Part shown: in pieces, positions 23,041-35,918 of the stretch
Numbering within the stretch: the stretch's first letter is position 1
Layout: every line of letters starts with the position of its first letter
NCBI RefSeq assembly: GCF_000327385.1
Contig: NW_008709027.1
Span: 1,080,907 to 1,144,906 of the forward strand
Length of the DNA: 64,000 bases
Source of the DNA: Lottia gigantea
Taxonomy: Eukaryota > Mollusca > Gastropoda > Lottiidae
Direction of reading: 5' to 3'
Notes under the pieces: model-generated
What the model saw: only the letters and a program-made list of their open reading frames with translations
Databases searched by the model: none
What the model was told of the DNA's origin: nothing
Program-made: the position numbers and the translations under genes

Positions 23041-25089
23041 AAAACTAGTTTTAGTGTAGATCTCCTTGATATAGACCGAAAATCTGTCTCTATTCCAGTC
23101 TCTGATAGATATTTGGACAGATGTCAGCTAGTGTAGAGAAAGAAAAACTAGACCATGTAAAATGGGATCTTTCCGCATCACTGCATCCTATCTAGATACT
23201 TCGGCGAATATTAAGACGAATATTTTTGTAATTCAGCCATAGTCATGTTCTCTGTACAACATTTCACGTCTCGGCCATTTAAAACTGCGTGTGCAGCAAA
23301 AAGTTTAAATGTCACAGATTCATGTGATACTAACATAAGAAAGGTTACAACACTAATTTACAGTCATCGTGAAGGTAATTTAATATTTAAAAAGCAATTT
23401 CGGAGGTGTGATTAATCACCATTTAACAGAGTATATTTATACTGTCTCTTCTCGGGCCGACAACTGTCAAAATATCCATTAGAGGCAGATGTTTCGGACT
23501 ATCCTTGGTAGTAATCATAATCTCATAATCTACAATGACATTAAAATAGGACATCCTTTTCCAACCAATATTCAATCTAGTCACATTTATCATGCTACAA
23601 GGCTTTAAATAGAACGTTCGTAATCTAGACTTGGACAATGTGGGTTACAGGTAATTCTTTCATACTGGTCGGAACACTTTGTTGTCAGAAGATCGCGATA
23701 AATCTGATGGTTCAGTGACACTATAGTTATATCAGAAACTCTCTGACTTTCTGTCCGACAATCATTTAATAATGAATCATGTGCCTAAAGTGGATATATT
23801 CATTTCGTTGATAAACAAATCGAAATTTCATTTAGTATAATATGATAGATAGATAATAGTACATGATGAGTTTAACATTACAAATAACAGTTTATTGGCT
23901 ACACGGAGCAACCTTGACAAATGATATACAACTTTTGGAAGAACAATAAGAACTATTATAAAACAGCGTTATATTAGCAACAACAATGGAAAGTCTTACA
24001 TCTATAATGATAGCAAGCTGATTTGAAAACGAAATATCAGGTGTCTAGAAGAGTAAGCATGCCCTGCATGGCTGCTCAACATGCACAGAAAACTACAAAT
24101 AGGAACGCGCCAGCAAAAGAAACGGCGACTTAACGACGCATTGACGATGTTCAAGGGACGTAACTGAGAAGATGCATATCTCTCGGATGATAAGAAAATA
24201 TGTTGCAAACACCTGAATTCATGAGGAAGCATTTATTGACGGTAGGTGGCCTCAAGTGATCAGATCAACTAGTGTTATGTAACATTATAGAATCATATGG
24301 TGGCAACTCGACATAACCTATTATTGTGATGACAATTTAAACTGAAACAAAAATATCTGCGATGATAGTAGAAATAGGTATTTTATATTTTTCAATTAGT
24401 TCATGATGGCGGCCGTAAGGGAAGGTTTGAGTCGACTTGGTGAATACCCTTGTTGTAGCTTAGATGTTAAATGCCTCGATCTAGCTAAGAAATCAGCGTA
24501 GAAAGAACATGCTCTTGAGTATCGAACCAATTGAGACACATTTACGCCATCTGGCGAATGCGGATTTTTGCTGCACATAAAATGAAAATTGACGATTGGA
24601 AAATCAAAATCATCATGCACATCATATAATACACAAAGTCTCTGTATACGCAGATCCGTATAGGATGCGCATTGTTCATCATCGTTTGTGTTTTTAATTT
24701 CTTATAAGCTTAATGAAGCAAAATGATCGTCGGTGCAAATGAATAAAAAAAATATTATGTAGGCTACCGTAAGCATTTAATATACTTAGTATCGTTTTGG
24801 CATATCTCGGAATCTTTCAGTTTTAGATGCCGGTCCCTCATTTCGTTATCAGAATATTGCGATTACATTCAATAACGTTCTGTAGGATTATGTTTAATTT
24901 CTCCCTGTCCTTCAACCACACACATAACAAATTTACTCCTCACTACAAAACCAGCGGTCTATTAATTTTGTTTGAATCAAGAGACCTATGTGCATGTTGG
25001 CTCGATGCACTCGAAGTAGGTTAGTCGATATTTTTAACACAAGCAATTCTTCTTGGTTTCTGTTTCGTTGAATTTTCAGAAAATGTTAC
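23041..25089. other. Downstream flank of the Ly6-type gene
   Basis: No exon or recognised element is supported. The gene-proximal part must include the 3' UTR of the Ly6-type gene. A minus-strand AATAAA at 24,232-24,237 is distant and only a weak candidate. Confidence 0.35.
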
Positions 25090-28000
25090 CTAAACTAAAC
25101 TAACAAATATACATGTAATACCTATTATAAAAGATATAAAAATAATGTGTATAGAGGAAGCAGCTTTGTTGGAGGCGTTACAATTATCTGTAAAACATAC
25201 TTCTGAGCATGCTTTGTGACCAGTTTCAGGCACATCATGGCATTTATTTGCTTTAGTTGTAGAACAGTCTCTTCTAAATACTACTAATTTACCTGAAATT
25301 AGAAAAAAGTCAAACACAAATAATGTGGTAATTTTCTTCTTTCATGAAAGGATTCTTGAAATATTTGACCAAGGATAATTAGGATTCTTACGAAAGTAAT
25401 ATGATTTCTCAGAGGAGATCAATTTCAATCTTAAGTAGTAGAGTTAATGGAATATGATCGTTCTCATCCTCCTATATAGCAAGCTACCCGTTGTCCACTT
25501 GTTCGTTTGCATAAATAAACAAAGGACGATAGTTTAAGAGATGACTTCATAATATCGACGGGGAATGGGTATTAAAGATGGGTTTCCTTATTTTTTAGTA
25601 TCAAATTAGGCTGAGTTTTTGATTAATTGGTGTTTCTAATGAATTATAATGTATTCTTAATCATATCATTATGTTCTTATTGCATATAATTCAGAGTTTT
25701 AACCAATCATAAAATGTCCATGTATGTACATAGTCTGGATAAACAAAAAAAAAGAAGACTTTTTGACCTTTCATGATTGGTAATTCATTTGAATTCTGCT
25801 GGTAAATCTCCTCTAATATACCTAATTATGAATTCATTATGGACATGTGAGACCAACTGGTATTTTCCAAGTCATTAGAACACCTCTACTTTCTATTCAT
25901 ATAAGTATTAGTAATTTCATTTTCATAAATGAAAATAAGGGAACCCATCTTTAACGGCCTAAAAATTGATCCGTCACTTCAGCTGGAGTTGGGCGATATG
26001 ACAATATTATCGAAAAAACCGGTATGAGAAAAAACAGACGATACGATATAGCATTTTTCCTATACCGGTATATATCGTTGTGATATTATTGTGACGATAT
26101 TTTAGCGATATCAGACGTAAAAAGACGCTATTATGAGATTTTAGCACTGAGCTCAAATAAACGTTTACCAACCTCATCAATATATTTTAAAATTCAATCG
26201 ATAATTTGATGCTGATCAGTTTAGGGATTATATTTAATAAAATCGACCAAAATGACTGTTTAGAAACCGTTTATAAAATATAACATGGCTCCTTTAATGC
26301 TCGCCATTACTACTTTCTATGACACTGGACTATATGTAAACCTTATTACATTTGGATCGCTTGTTCAAGGAAGCCTATAGCGATTTGGTGAATCTCACTA
26401 CGGTTGGTTGGCCAGAAATCCGACCTCTTTCAGCCCACGAATCTGCTTCCTACAAACTATTGGTCCATTGGAGGCTTTTTATGATATGTTCTTTACATGT
26501 TACATTCGGCAGTTTTCAAATACTTTTAAGCAGAAACAATAGACGAGATACTTTATAACGTTATAAAGAGTTTATTTCCTGAAAATTTCTATGACACGAT
26601 ATTTGAACCTATCGTGATAAGAAATTATTGTCTATAACGCGATACACAAAAAAATCCCATATCGCCCGACTCTAACTTTAGCCAATTATAAAGGCATTGT
26701 TAATTATACACGAAAGAACAATGTCTCTTTAAACCAATATATCAACAGATGGAAACTCCAAACTCGGCAAAACAACGATCACATCTGATACATTTTGAGC
26801 ACGGGTAATAAACAATTAATATGACCTTGACTTGGTGTTTGGAAGCTACAGATTGACTACGTGAAGCCATAATGCTGATGAGTATTGATTAAAGTCATTC
26901 ACTTCGTCGGTATATAGGGTTAATTTGGTCTCGACATGTAGCATTCTAAAGTTTAGACACCAAATCTGACTAACAGTTTTATCGGCCTTTTTTCACTTAT
27001 TATTGACTTAACAAAATCTTCCAACAGATACCGGTCGGGTCGGATAACGCTGAAAGGAATGTAGGATATTTATTTTCTATCGGCGAAAACCATTTCAGAA
27101 ATAATTCCGCTTAATTTAAAGTCAACGAACGTGTTGACTAGAAATAGGTTCATTAAATGTAGCCTATGGTGTATATAAACAAATGTAAAATATATTGTGT
27201 TTTATTAATTTTTATTTTTTAACTACGAATTTAAGAAACCGATTTTTAATGACAAGTTTTTGAGATTACACTTCATGTAGCTGCATGGGGTCAAATTCTT
27301 TATTTTGTAGAAATTGGCGGCCATTGACTGTAAGATGTTAGACTATACAGTATAATTCCGGATATCGTTATTTGGATTTTTCCAAGAGCTCGCTAAAAAC
27401 ACAAACCAATTCGTATAACCAATCTCCTAATAATATGTATTTCGTCAAGACAACGTAGCATACCCGCAATATAGCTATGATTACAATGCTTTATCAATAT
27501 CAATAAAATAATATACACTGCAAGCCGATATGATTATTTGTAGTCTTATAAACATTTGTTAAAGATAAACAGAGGATAAAGAAATATGTTGTGCCTACGG
27601 CAGAATAATATTATTCTGAACAAAATTAACTTTACTTTCTGCCCTCCAGATATAATAATTGACATTAAACACATTGTACAGAACGTACTTTGATTAAACC
27701 CAATTAAAATTTAAATATGACCTCCTGTATACAAAATCCTTTAGGGTCTTCTTCGGATAACAATGGACATATATGTTCCTCTATGATCTTCTGGAACATT
27801 TTGAAGACGAAGAAAATCGAGATTTCTTTGAATGGAAACATCTTCCAATATTTAAAGCCTCATTAGAAGTGACGTTTGAAAAGGATGGAAATTCGAGTAC
27901 CAATACACTTGAAGCTTCAAGGAGAATAAGAGGCGAATGAATTGGAATAGAAATGTCACCCCTCAGAATTCATTTATTGCTTTCTAGATTAGATTGCAAT

Positions 28001-31000
28001 GTTTCTCCAGGACAATTTGTATAAAATCTTGGCTTTCTATTTAAATTACAGAAATAGTTACATTACAATAATATTTATTGCATTTGGTTATTGCCAATCT
28101 ATGAATAATATTATTGATTTTATTTTTCTTTAATGTTGGTAGTTGATATTAAAAACTGGAGATGAGCATTAAAGATAGTTAAATAATATACACCAACATA
28201 CCAGCTCTATTTAAAGGAGACACAATTAACACAGATCATTACTATATGAATCAAGTAGTTTTGTATAATAATTTCACAACAAAAGATTCTTTTTATTGCT
28301 TGATTTATCGTTTCCACTGTTTCAGTCAACTAAGTCAAGTTAAGCGAAAATAATGCCTCAAATCCTTAATCTCAACTTAATCCCAAGTATTAACTGTCTT
28401 TACGAGACGCAGTTCTCAAGACATAGATCATTACTTCCGGTGTTCGATTTATTACCCTAGTATCTCTTTATTTATATTGGGAGTACTTATCATGGCACTT
28501 GTTTCCTTACACATTATCCAGTCAGTACTATTGATTAGCTCGTTGCCTCGTCTGTATGATATTTATCTCAACCCTCTCTTATATTTACTATATTTTTTTC
28601 TTTACACTTTTCTTGATTATAGGCTGTACTGGGGTTAGTTTATTGGTTGTAAGTGGTAAACAAGTTTCTGTTCAACACAAGGGACCGACAAAGGGTAAGC
28701 GTAGGTTATATTGGTCTTGGATGCTAGTGTTGTATCAATAAGTGTCCAGTGACTTAATATTTGTTTCTTCAGAGGGATCTACGTGGTCACAGTATCTTTG
28801 TATGTAGACAACATAATACCTATACATTGGTATGCGATATAGATTTTGTCAGTCAGGCAGGAAGAACTTATCATCTGCAATAATTATGAAAATGACAAAT
28901 GACATGAAATCCTTATATGTCCAAATCACTCCATTGGGCTACATATTTAGGCACGAAAATAACAGTTTTGAACCAAAACACGAAAATAACAGTTTTGAAC
29001 CAAAACACGAAAATAACAGTTTTGAACCAAAACTTCTAAATGAAACTATGAAAAGGAATAGACTAAAATGATTTAGAGATTTTGATAAAATTGGTTGAAA
29101 AGTGAAGCTTTTAATTTTCGAAAGATTTTGATGTATGATCTATTGTTTGTCAAAGTTTGGATTGTATTGATTAGACATAAAAGTCTACTTTGTGTCTTTC
29201 AAACAACGTAGAACATCTGGATTTCCTCATTTTCCATAAAATAACATAACTTTGATAATATTATAAATGAACAATAATTCTTATAGCTGTCGACCTTATA
29301 TTCCATAAGGAATATACGGCTTAATTGATATATTTTATATATCTTGATCGTAATGATATGAAATTCAGAGAACCGATAAACATTACAGCTTTGAATATGA
29401 GTCTAATGTGATAATTTTAAACGAATTATAGCTACGGTGTATATTTAACGCAGAAAGTCAAGGGAATTTTAAAACTACATTTTATTAGATGTATGTCGTA
29501 ATAAAATTAGGGAAGTTTTGGTAGACAGAAGATATGATTTATCTCTTGTTCAAACCCAGAGATGTATACCAAACAATGATTAAGGTGCCATGGGATATAT
29601 CTTTCACTATTATATTACAGTAGTGTTTCATTTAATTTCATTTTATTTTATTTTTATTGTTCGTGGACTTTCTAGAACAAAGCTATGTTCACAACTTATA
29701 TTATATTAAACTACATGTATACGCAGACTGATTGAATTCTTGAAACAGTAGAATTTAGGAGCAAATCGTGTCCTAAAACATGCATTGTGTGTTCTCTCTC
29801 GTAATATTGTCCAGATTTTACTTTCAGATTATCTATCAGATAAGGTTACTTTAAGTAAATTTGAGGACCATTTCTATATTAGATTAGTATTGGCTGTATA
29901 AAATCTATTATTTTATTAAATAGAATTAACGCTTTCCTTTTCCTATCGATAATTCGATATAAAATCTAACGTGATGTGAATGCTCTACAGAAATTAAGTT
30001 GTTTGACTCAATAAAGTTTAAAAATTGTTCTTATTTCAGTGAATCAATTGACTTAGTACACATTCATTTTATTTTGGTCGTTAATGTCGTTATTCTAACA
30101 AATTATATTAATATACGAGTAAAATATTTTGATTTATAAGTTCAATGCGGTCAAATTTAGATTGGCATAACCTTTTTATACATTGAATAGAGTTAAGTAG
30201 TCTTAATTAACCTAATATGAAATCGTTATTATTAACAGGGTGCTTGTTATGATTTTCCGGAAAAGTTTTGTTTTAAAAGAGTTGATTAAAAACGGAGAGT
30301 GCTAATAGTTAATTAATGGTTGGGCGGCTTAGGTGATCAATGGTTAGACAGATACAATAAAATCTCATGGAGCCATGAGAAATAGCAGCCGATATGGTAG
30401 CCATCTTGAATTTCAAAATGGCCGCCAATGTGGACAAAGTTTGTTAAATATCTTCTTACCTATTACAGATATCAAGACAGTTCAATCGCCTATACCTACA
30501 TTTTACGACTCTTTGGATCCATTGGCGTCAGAAACTATATGTTGCATTTGGCTTCCATCTTGAAATCCAATATTTCTGCCCTTTAAAGCTAGTTTACTCA
30601 ATATCTCATTAAGTAGTAAATATATCAGTACAATACCAACATATATATACCATGTTTTAGAGCTCTTTGGATCCAATGGTGTCAAAAACTATAGGTCACA
30701 TATAGCTACGATCTTAAAATTCAATATGGTCACCATTTAAAGGTATTTTAAGCAATATGTGAAGGATTGAAGTTAATAAACCATCTAGAAAACACTGTTG
30801 GTAAAATGGATGCGCTGATCGCTGCAGGTGTAAGAAGTCTGCATTTCACTTTGTTCTTTTGATTGGGATTGTAACAGATACAAAAATTCCACTGACAGCA
30901 ACTGTGGCCTTTTACCAACTGCCCAGTGTTTTCTAGATGGTTTATTAACTTCAATCCTTCACATATTGTGCTAATTGATGATAGCTCATATTAGCCTGTC

Positions 31001-34000
31001 TATTGAGGATATCTAGGATCTCTATCTTTCCCAAATATTCAATGGAGTCATGTGACTTTTAGACCCCTATAACATGGTATATATTGATATCTTTATTACT
31101 TACTAAGATATGGAGTAAAATAGCTTTAAATGGTAGCCATATTGGATTTCAAGATGGCAGGTATATGTGACAAAATTTCTGACACCATTGGATCCCAAAA
31201 GCCTAAAACATGGTATAGACGATTGAACTGTCTTGATATCTGTATCAGTTACGACGATATTTAACAAAACTTGTCCAAATTAGCGACCATTTTGAAAGTA
31301 AAGTCTAAAAAGTTTGACCTAGATTTGGCTTTAAAAAAGCTTCAAAAAAGCATAACGAGAATGGTTCTGGTTTTAAAAAATGAATGGGTGGAGTTTTTTA
31401 GTTAAAACTTTCAGATACGTAAAGGCCGACATTTCTCTAGATTTTGGTGTATAGTTCTCACAAAAAAGAAATTCGACCTACAAACACAGAATACCCGTTA
31501 AATTACAAACCAATATTACTCTATGGTGGATATCATTTTATACATGGAAACGGCTGCACTACATACCATTCTGGTCCAGTTCTCTAATAATAATACATGT
31601 TTTAGGTACACCACTACCAGGATCCCAGCATTCTTTACCATCAGGTGGAGCAGTTTCACATTCAGCAAATGTCACACTATCACAAACAGAACATCTTAAA
31701 CCTGTAACAGAGCAATACAAGTTTGTTAACACATAAATTGTCATGTAATACCAAATTAAATAGTTATACAGCTGCCATGGATATGAAAATATTAGCAAAA
31801 AATATCACAAACAGCGTTAGTGGTGAGCTATTACCAACCATATATCGCCTTTTATAACTAATTTTCTTTTTTTAAAACCATTATATAATAACTGAATGCG
31901 GAAGTTATTTCGCCACATCAAATATTGAAAAGTCACACGGTTGGTTGAAAAATAAAACTACTCCGTTTTTTTTCAGTATTAATGGACGATGATTTCGATT
32001 TAAAATTGAGATGTAAAGAGACAGGCGGAAATAATGAAGGTAGCAAATTGCTCCAAATACATGATTATCACGCAACTTTAAGGATACATATAGTACGAAA
32101 CTTATCTGACCTGGAATAATTTTTGATAGAGATTTACTAGGGTCATTAAACTAAAATCTTTACTGTATAAATCATATAAAAACTTTTACACTTTTGCACT
32201 TTATCAAGATAGGTAAAAGAGTAAGTTTTATTAACTTGGATTTGATGAATAAACCATAGTAGTCTTTTGCCGTATTTTCTTATTTCACATAGAACTTTTA
32301 ATACAAAATTCATATACATCAGTTACAACAAAGACAGATTCTACGAATCAGCACGAATTTACCAAAACTGGCCAAAACAGCGGTATTTATCAGTTGTTAC
32401 TATGACAGAATCTTTTGAGGCTGACTTACAGGAAGTCTGAATCTGTTGCTACCTGGCCAAATCCTACAATGACAGCAGTCGATTCCAATTCCATATGAGA
32501 CACATTGTACAATATTCTGGGGCAGTTGATATCAGTTTACTATAAATGAGTCATGGGATGGTCTTGGTCAGTTGTAGGTTGTTACCACGACATCACGCAA
32601 TAAATGGTTATTAGTATCAGACCGATTTTCAAGATAAATGAACTGAGACTATTGGTTATCAAGAATCAAGGGGTCAACAGGATTCGCCAATTTCTTTAAT
32701 AAGAATTAATCCTACCACGCCAAATCACAAGAACAAGTCAACAAATGCTGCTACTAGGTATACATAGCAAGAACGTGCGCTGAGGGTCAAAAATATTGGC
32801 CTAAGCTGTCGGCCTATTTCAATCTCCAAATGATCATGGTCGAACATCGGATGTGCTGGAAACTCATGAAACAGATATTGACATGTTACTGGTAAAAGGT
32901 TATTACTAACCAAAATCTTCCATAAACATTATTCAGTAGACAATATTAGAATAAAACACGAACACTACCAATTAAAACCAGTAAAAGCTGATACTGATGA
33001 GATCACGTGTTATAATTACACCATTGAGACTAAGATATTAACCGATTTCCTCTTATTTTCCATGTAAACTTTTCTTTTATATAATTACCATACCATCAAC
33101 CCGAGACAAACTTAAATGATTTAAAAATCCATTTAAAATAAACAGTGTCAAGGTAAGTGACATTTAACTTTTCCGCTTAAATACAACATAACAACGGAAA
33201 AAGCCGTTACTAGAACAAACCCAGGTGTTCAAATCAAGAAGATTCATTAACCACCAAAACGCTCTCTCTGGATCATTGGTTAGTTTCTTTGCAGGTTTTC
33301 ATCATTCGTTTCATTTCGTTTCTTTCTCCTAGATNNNNNNNNNNNNNNNNNNNNNNNNNNNNNNNNNNNNNNNNNNNNNNNNNNNNNNNNNNNNNNNNNN
33401 NNNNNNNNNNGGGGGGGGGGGGGGGGGGTATACATATAGTATTCATAACGAATTGCACGTTGCTCATATACGTTAATTTAACTTAAATTAACTTTTAACG
33501 TTCCTTTCACATAATATATCCCACATATTATACTCAAACCACACTACTTAGAAATAAATTTGGAGAATGAGCTACGTATGATTACGATTAATTTGAAACG
33601 TTAAAGTAAAAATGTTTATACGGTATCCTCTTACTACAAAGCATATCAGCGTGCTTCAACATTTTTTTATCTTATACAAAACTTACGAATAACGTATTCG
33701 ACGTATGGCAGCGTATTTGACAAATTTTTCATGCGCTGAGTTACGCTTGATTTAATCGCCTTTGTATATTGACCGGGAGATTAGAATGTTAGCTACAAAC
33801 CTCTATACAGATTCTAGCCATTTTATGACTCTACAAAGATAATAATTACAACGTCAATGTTAATAACCTGAAATCTCTTTCTTGCAACATATTCTAATCC
33901 ATATCAATTCCCATTGTCATTTGTATCTAACTTCTAATCTTATTGGTAACTTGTTTATTTCGACTAACTACTCACCATTTAGTATTTATTGTCAATATCC

Positions 34001-35620
34001 ATGGCTATTTCCCTCGCTTGACATAAAGATATGCTTATTATAGCCTTCGAAAATATAATTGTTCTAAATGTTCTGAGCAAGATGTTGGTTCACGATTATT
34101 ACATGTTGCATTGGTTTTATTGTTTTCTAGTTCGCGAGTTCAGCAGACAAAATCATTATCTAAGGAAGCTTTTTATTTATAACGACCATAATATAACGTC
34201 TACTGGTTTCTGGTAAATAATCAGTATGTCGGTAGTAATAAATGTTTTGAAAATATTCTTCTTTGGAACTTGTTACAGTTCAAATCATTTGAGACAGAAA
34301 ATGCGACTATCGATGGATTATATTGAAAATAAAAGCCCTTGAGGATACAGACACGCAAATCCCATTTTTATCAAAATCTTAAACTTTAGAACCGTCTTGA
34401 CAAGTCGATATTTTTGTATAAAATCAATTCACTAAAATGTCCATGTTTCATTTTACCTACTGCTTTGCGATACATGTCCATAGAAATACATTTATTAGAG
34501 AGATGGGGCGCAAAGGTAACTAACTAGTGATAACACTCGGTCATAATTTGCGAAACTCCATGCAACTATTAACTGATGGGTTTACAGTACAGTTGGCTCT
34601 TACAGCTGACATATCTTTGAAACGTCTTAAATTTGTCTCACTATAGCGAACATTGGAACCCCTAAAACCACGTGATGATTACACACTACAAAAAGTTGAC
34701 TTGGCGTGACGGTGCAAATAGCCAGTGCGTTTGTCTTATTTCGAAATACAGATTCGTGACGATTCGTATATGCCTGGTAGATGTACATGGTATACGTATT
34801 TAAATGCTTAATAGACGTAATGAATATGTTAACACGGAAAATCGTCAGGCCCTTTTGGCCAAGACGATAAAAAGCTTGCACCATTCAATAATTGAAAGCA
34901 TAAGGAAAATGGAACAAGCGGTCACCAGGTTTTATTCCTCTTCAAGATACGTAATTTGATTAATTAATTTAGACTCGGTTAACGTGATTTAAACTACAAT
35001 CAATTGACAGTAACTACGACATACTCTAGACTCTCGTGACAGAATATATTAATTGCTTCATCCTTATTTATACTGGAATTGATTACAGTTACTGAAGTCG
35101 TGATGTGTGTTGAGTCAAAACAGATTAAGATAATCCTTAAAAAACACGAATTCCACAAAATTGATAACGCTCTTGGATGAATACTATCACATTTCAGCTG
35201 TCTATGGTTCTTTAATTTTGAAACCATCTTGAAACATATTGGTATATGTGTTGTATCCCACGCAATAAAACAACATTCTAGCTGCCCAACATTTTTTGAT
35301 ATATCAACGCACGAATCTATTCCTATAGCTTTAGCTTAAGACAAATCGGTTGATGTTTTGTAAGACTTTAAGCTATAATGCAAATTGATAAAAGGAAAAG
35401 GTTCATACTAGCCTTTATTTGCATCACTTTTGGAATTTGACAATGCTTTCTTACATGACAATATTTTCATGTACTAAGTTCGAATAGAGGTTTTTTTTTA
35501 ATTCAAATTTATAAAATGGTACGGACAGCAGTGAAAAAAGGCGTATAATGAAATAAAAAACTTACCATTGACAAACGCTGGAATGACCATCATAACCAGT
35601 ATCTGATGTAAAAGTGCCAT
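25090..35620 (-). CDS. Ly6/uPAR-type three-finger protein, GPI-anchored (three exons)
   Basis: Exons at 35,620-35,566, 31,701-31,567 and 25,292-25,090 join in phase 1 with consensus borders (G|GTAAG, TTACAG|G, G|GTATGT, TTTCAG|G), giving 130 residues. Exon 1 is a signal peptide (MALLHQILVMMVIPAFVNG). Exon 2 starts the mature protein with LRCSVC and holds five cysteines. Exon 3 holds five more and the diagnostic C-terminal DNCN. It then has a small-residue stretch and a hydrophobic tail ending IFVSLV, as needed for GPI attachment. Ten cysteines in this spacing define the Ly6/uPAR fold, and a two-exon split of the domain is typical. Ligand or role cannot be told from sequence. Intron 2 (6.3 kb) contains the hAT and foldback elements, and intron 1 contains the assembly gap. 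Confidence 0.88.
25984..26674. mobile_element. Non-autonomous hAT element with 8-bp target-site duplication
   Basis: The left end is TGGAGTTGGGCGATATG and the inverse of the right end is TAGAGTCGGGCGATATGG. The inner sequence also mirrors itself in ATCG-rich blocks. Flanks are ACTTCAGC (25,976-25,983) and ACTTTAGC (26,675-26,682), an 8-bp duplication with one mismatch, the size hAT elements make. The GGGCGATAT end is typical of the superfamily. The 691-bp interior has no full transposase. It lies in intron 2 of the Ly6-type gene. Confidence 0.82.
26683..30374. other. Intron 2 of the Ly6-type gene, no further gene seen
   Basis: Apart from the 27-bp repeat at 28,949-29,031, nothing is supported. 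Short open frames near 28,556-28,741 and 27,730-27,940 have no recognisable domain or splice context. Confidence 0.5.
28949..29031 (+). repeat. 27-bp tandem repeat, three copies
   Basis: A unit containing CACGAAAATAACAGTTTTGA is repeated three times with no visible differences. In one frame it encodes the nonapeptide HENNSFEPK three times, because the unit length is a multiple of three. It lies in an intron and the frame has no other support, so coding is not claimed. Confidence 0.85.
30375..31310. mobile_element. Long inverted-repeat (foldback) element
   Basis: The innermost arms, 30,753-30,797 and 30,924-30,968, are a perfect 45-base inverted pair. They flank a loop whose edges are also complementary (TTGGTAAAA / TTTTACCAA). 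Farther out, diverged complementary blocks continue: GATATCAAGACAGTTCAATCG at about 30,470 pairs with the block near 31,222, and GGATCCATTGGCGTCAGAAA with TTTCTGACACCATTGGATCC near 31,169. Phrases such as GGTAGCCAT and TTGGATCCAATGGTGTC also recur in direct orientation. The whole is a roughly 0.9-kb imperfect palindrome without coding capacity, inside intron 2 of the Ly6-type gene. Confidence 0.8.
31702..35565. other. Intron 1 of the Ly6-type gene, with assembly gap
   Basis: No exon, RNA gene or recognised transposon is supported. The gap of 76 N at 33,335-33,410 is followed by a run of 18 G (33,411-33,428), which is probably why assembly failed there. Confidence 0.55.
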
Positions 35621-35883
35621 CTTCAACAAATTTGTTTTTCTCCTTAATCGTTTCCAACAAGTATTATATCTTCGTGATGTATCGATATCAAGATAACATG
35701 CTGGTTTCTACTCATGTAAGGATCGGTTTAAGAAAATGCGTTACTTTGAAGTATTCCAATTTCATTTAAATTAGACTCTTGTTTCATTGACTTCACGACT
35801 CTGTCTAATATCTGTGGTTCGTCAGAAGAAAAATTGGAAGATGAACATTCACGCTGCTTGAACTATCTCTGGTTTTAGATCGA

Positions 35884-35918
<35 letters not shown>

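Noticed and set aside
28556-28741. Hydrophobic 61-residue frame
   Set aside because: Intronic, with no domain and no splice support.
33273-33486. Poly-proline and poly-glycine frames across the gap
   Set aside because: They are made of N and the G18 run, so they have no coding value.
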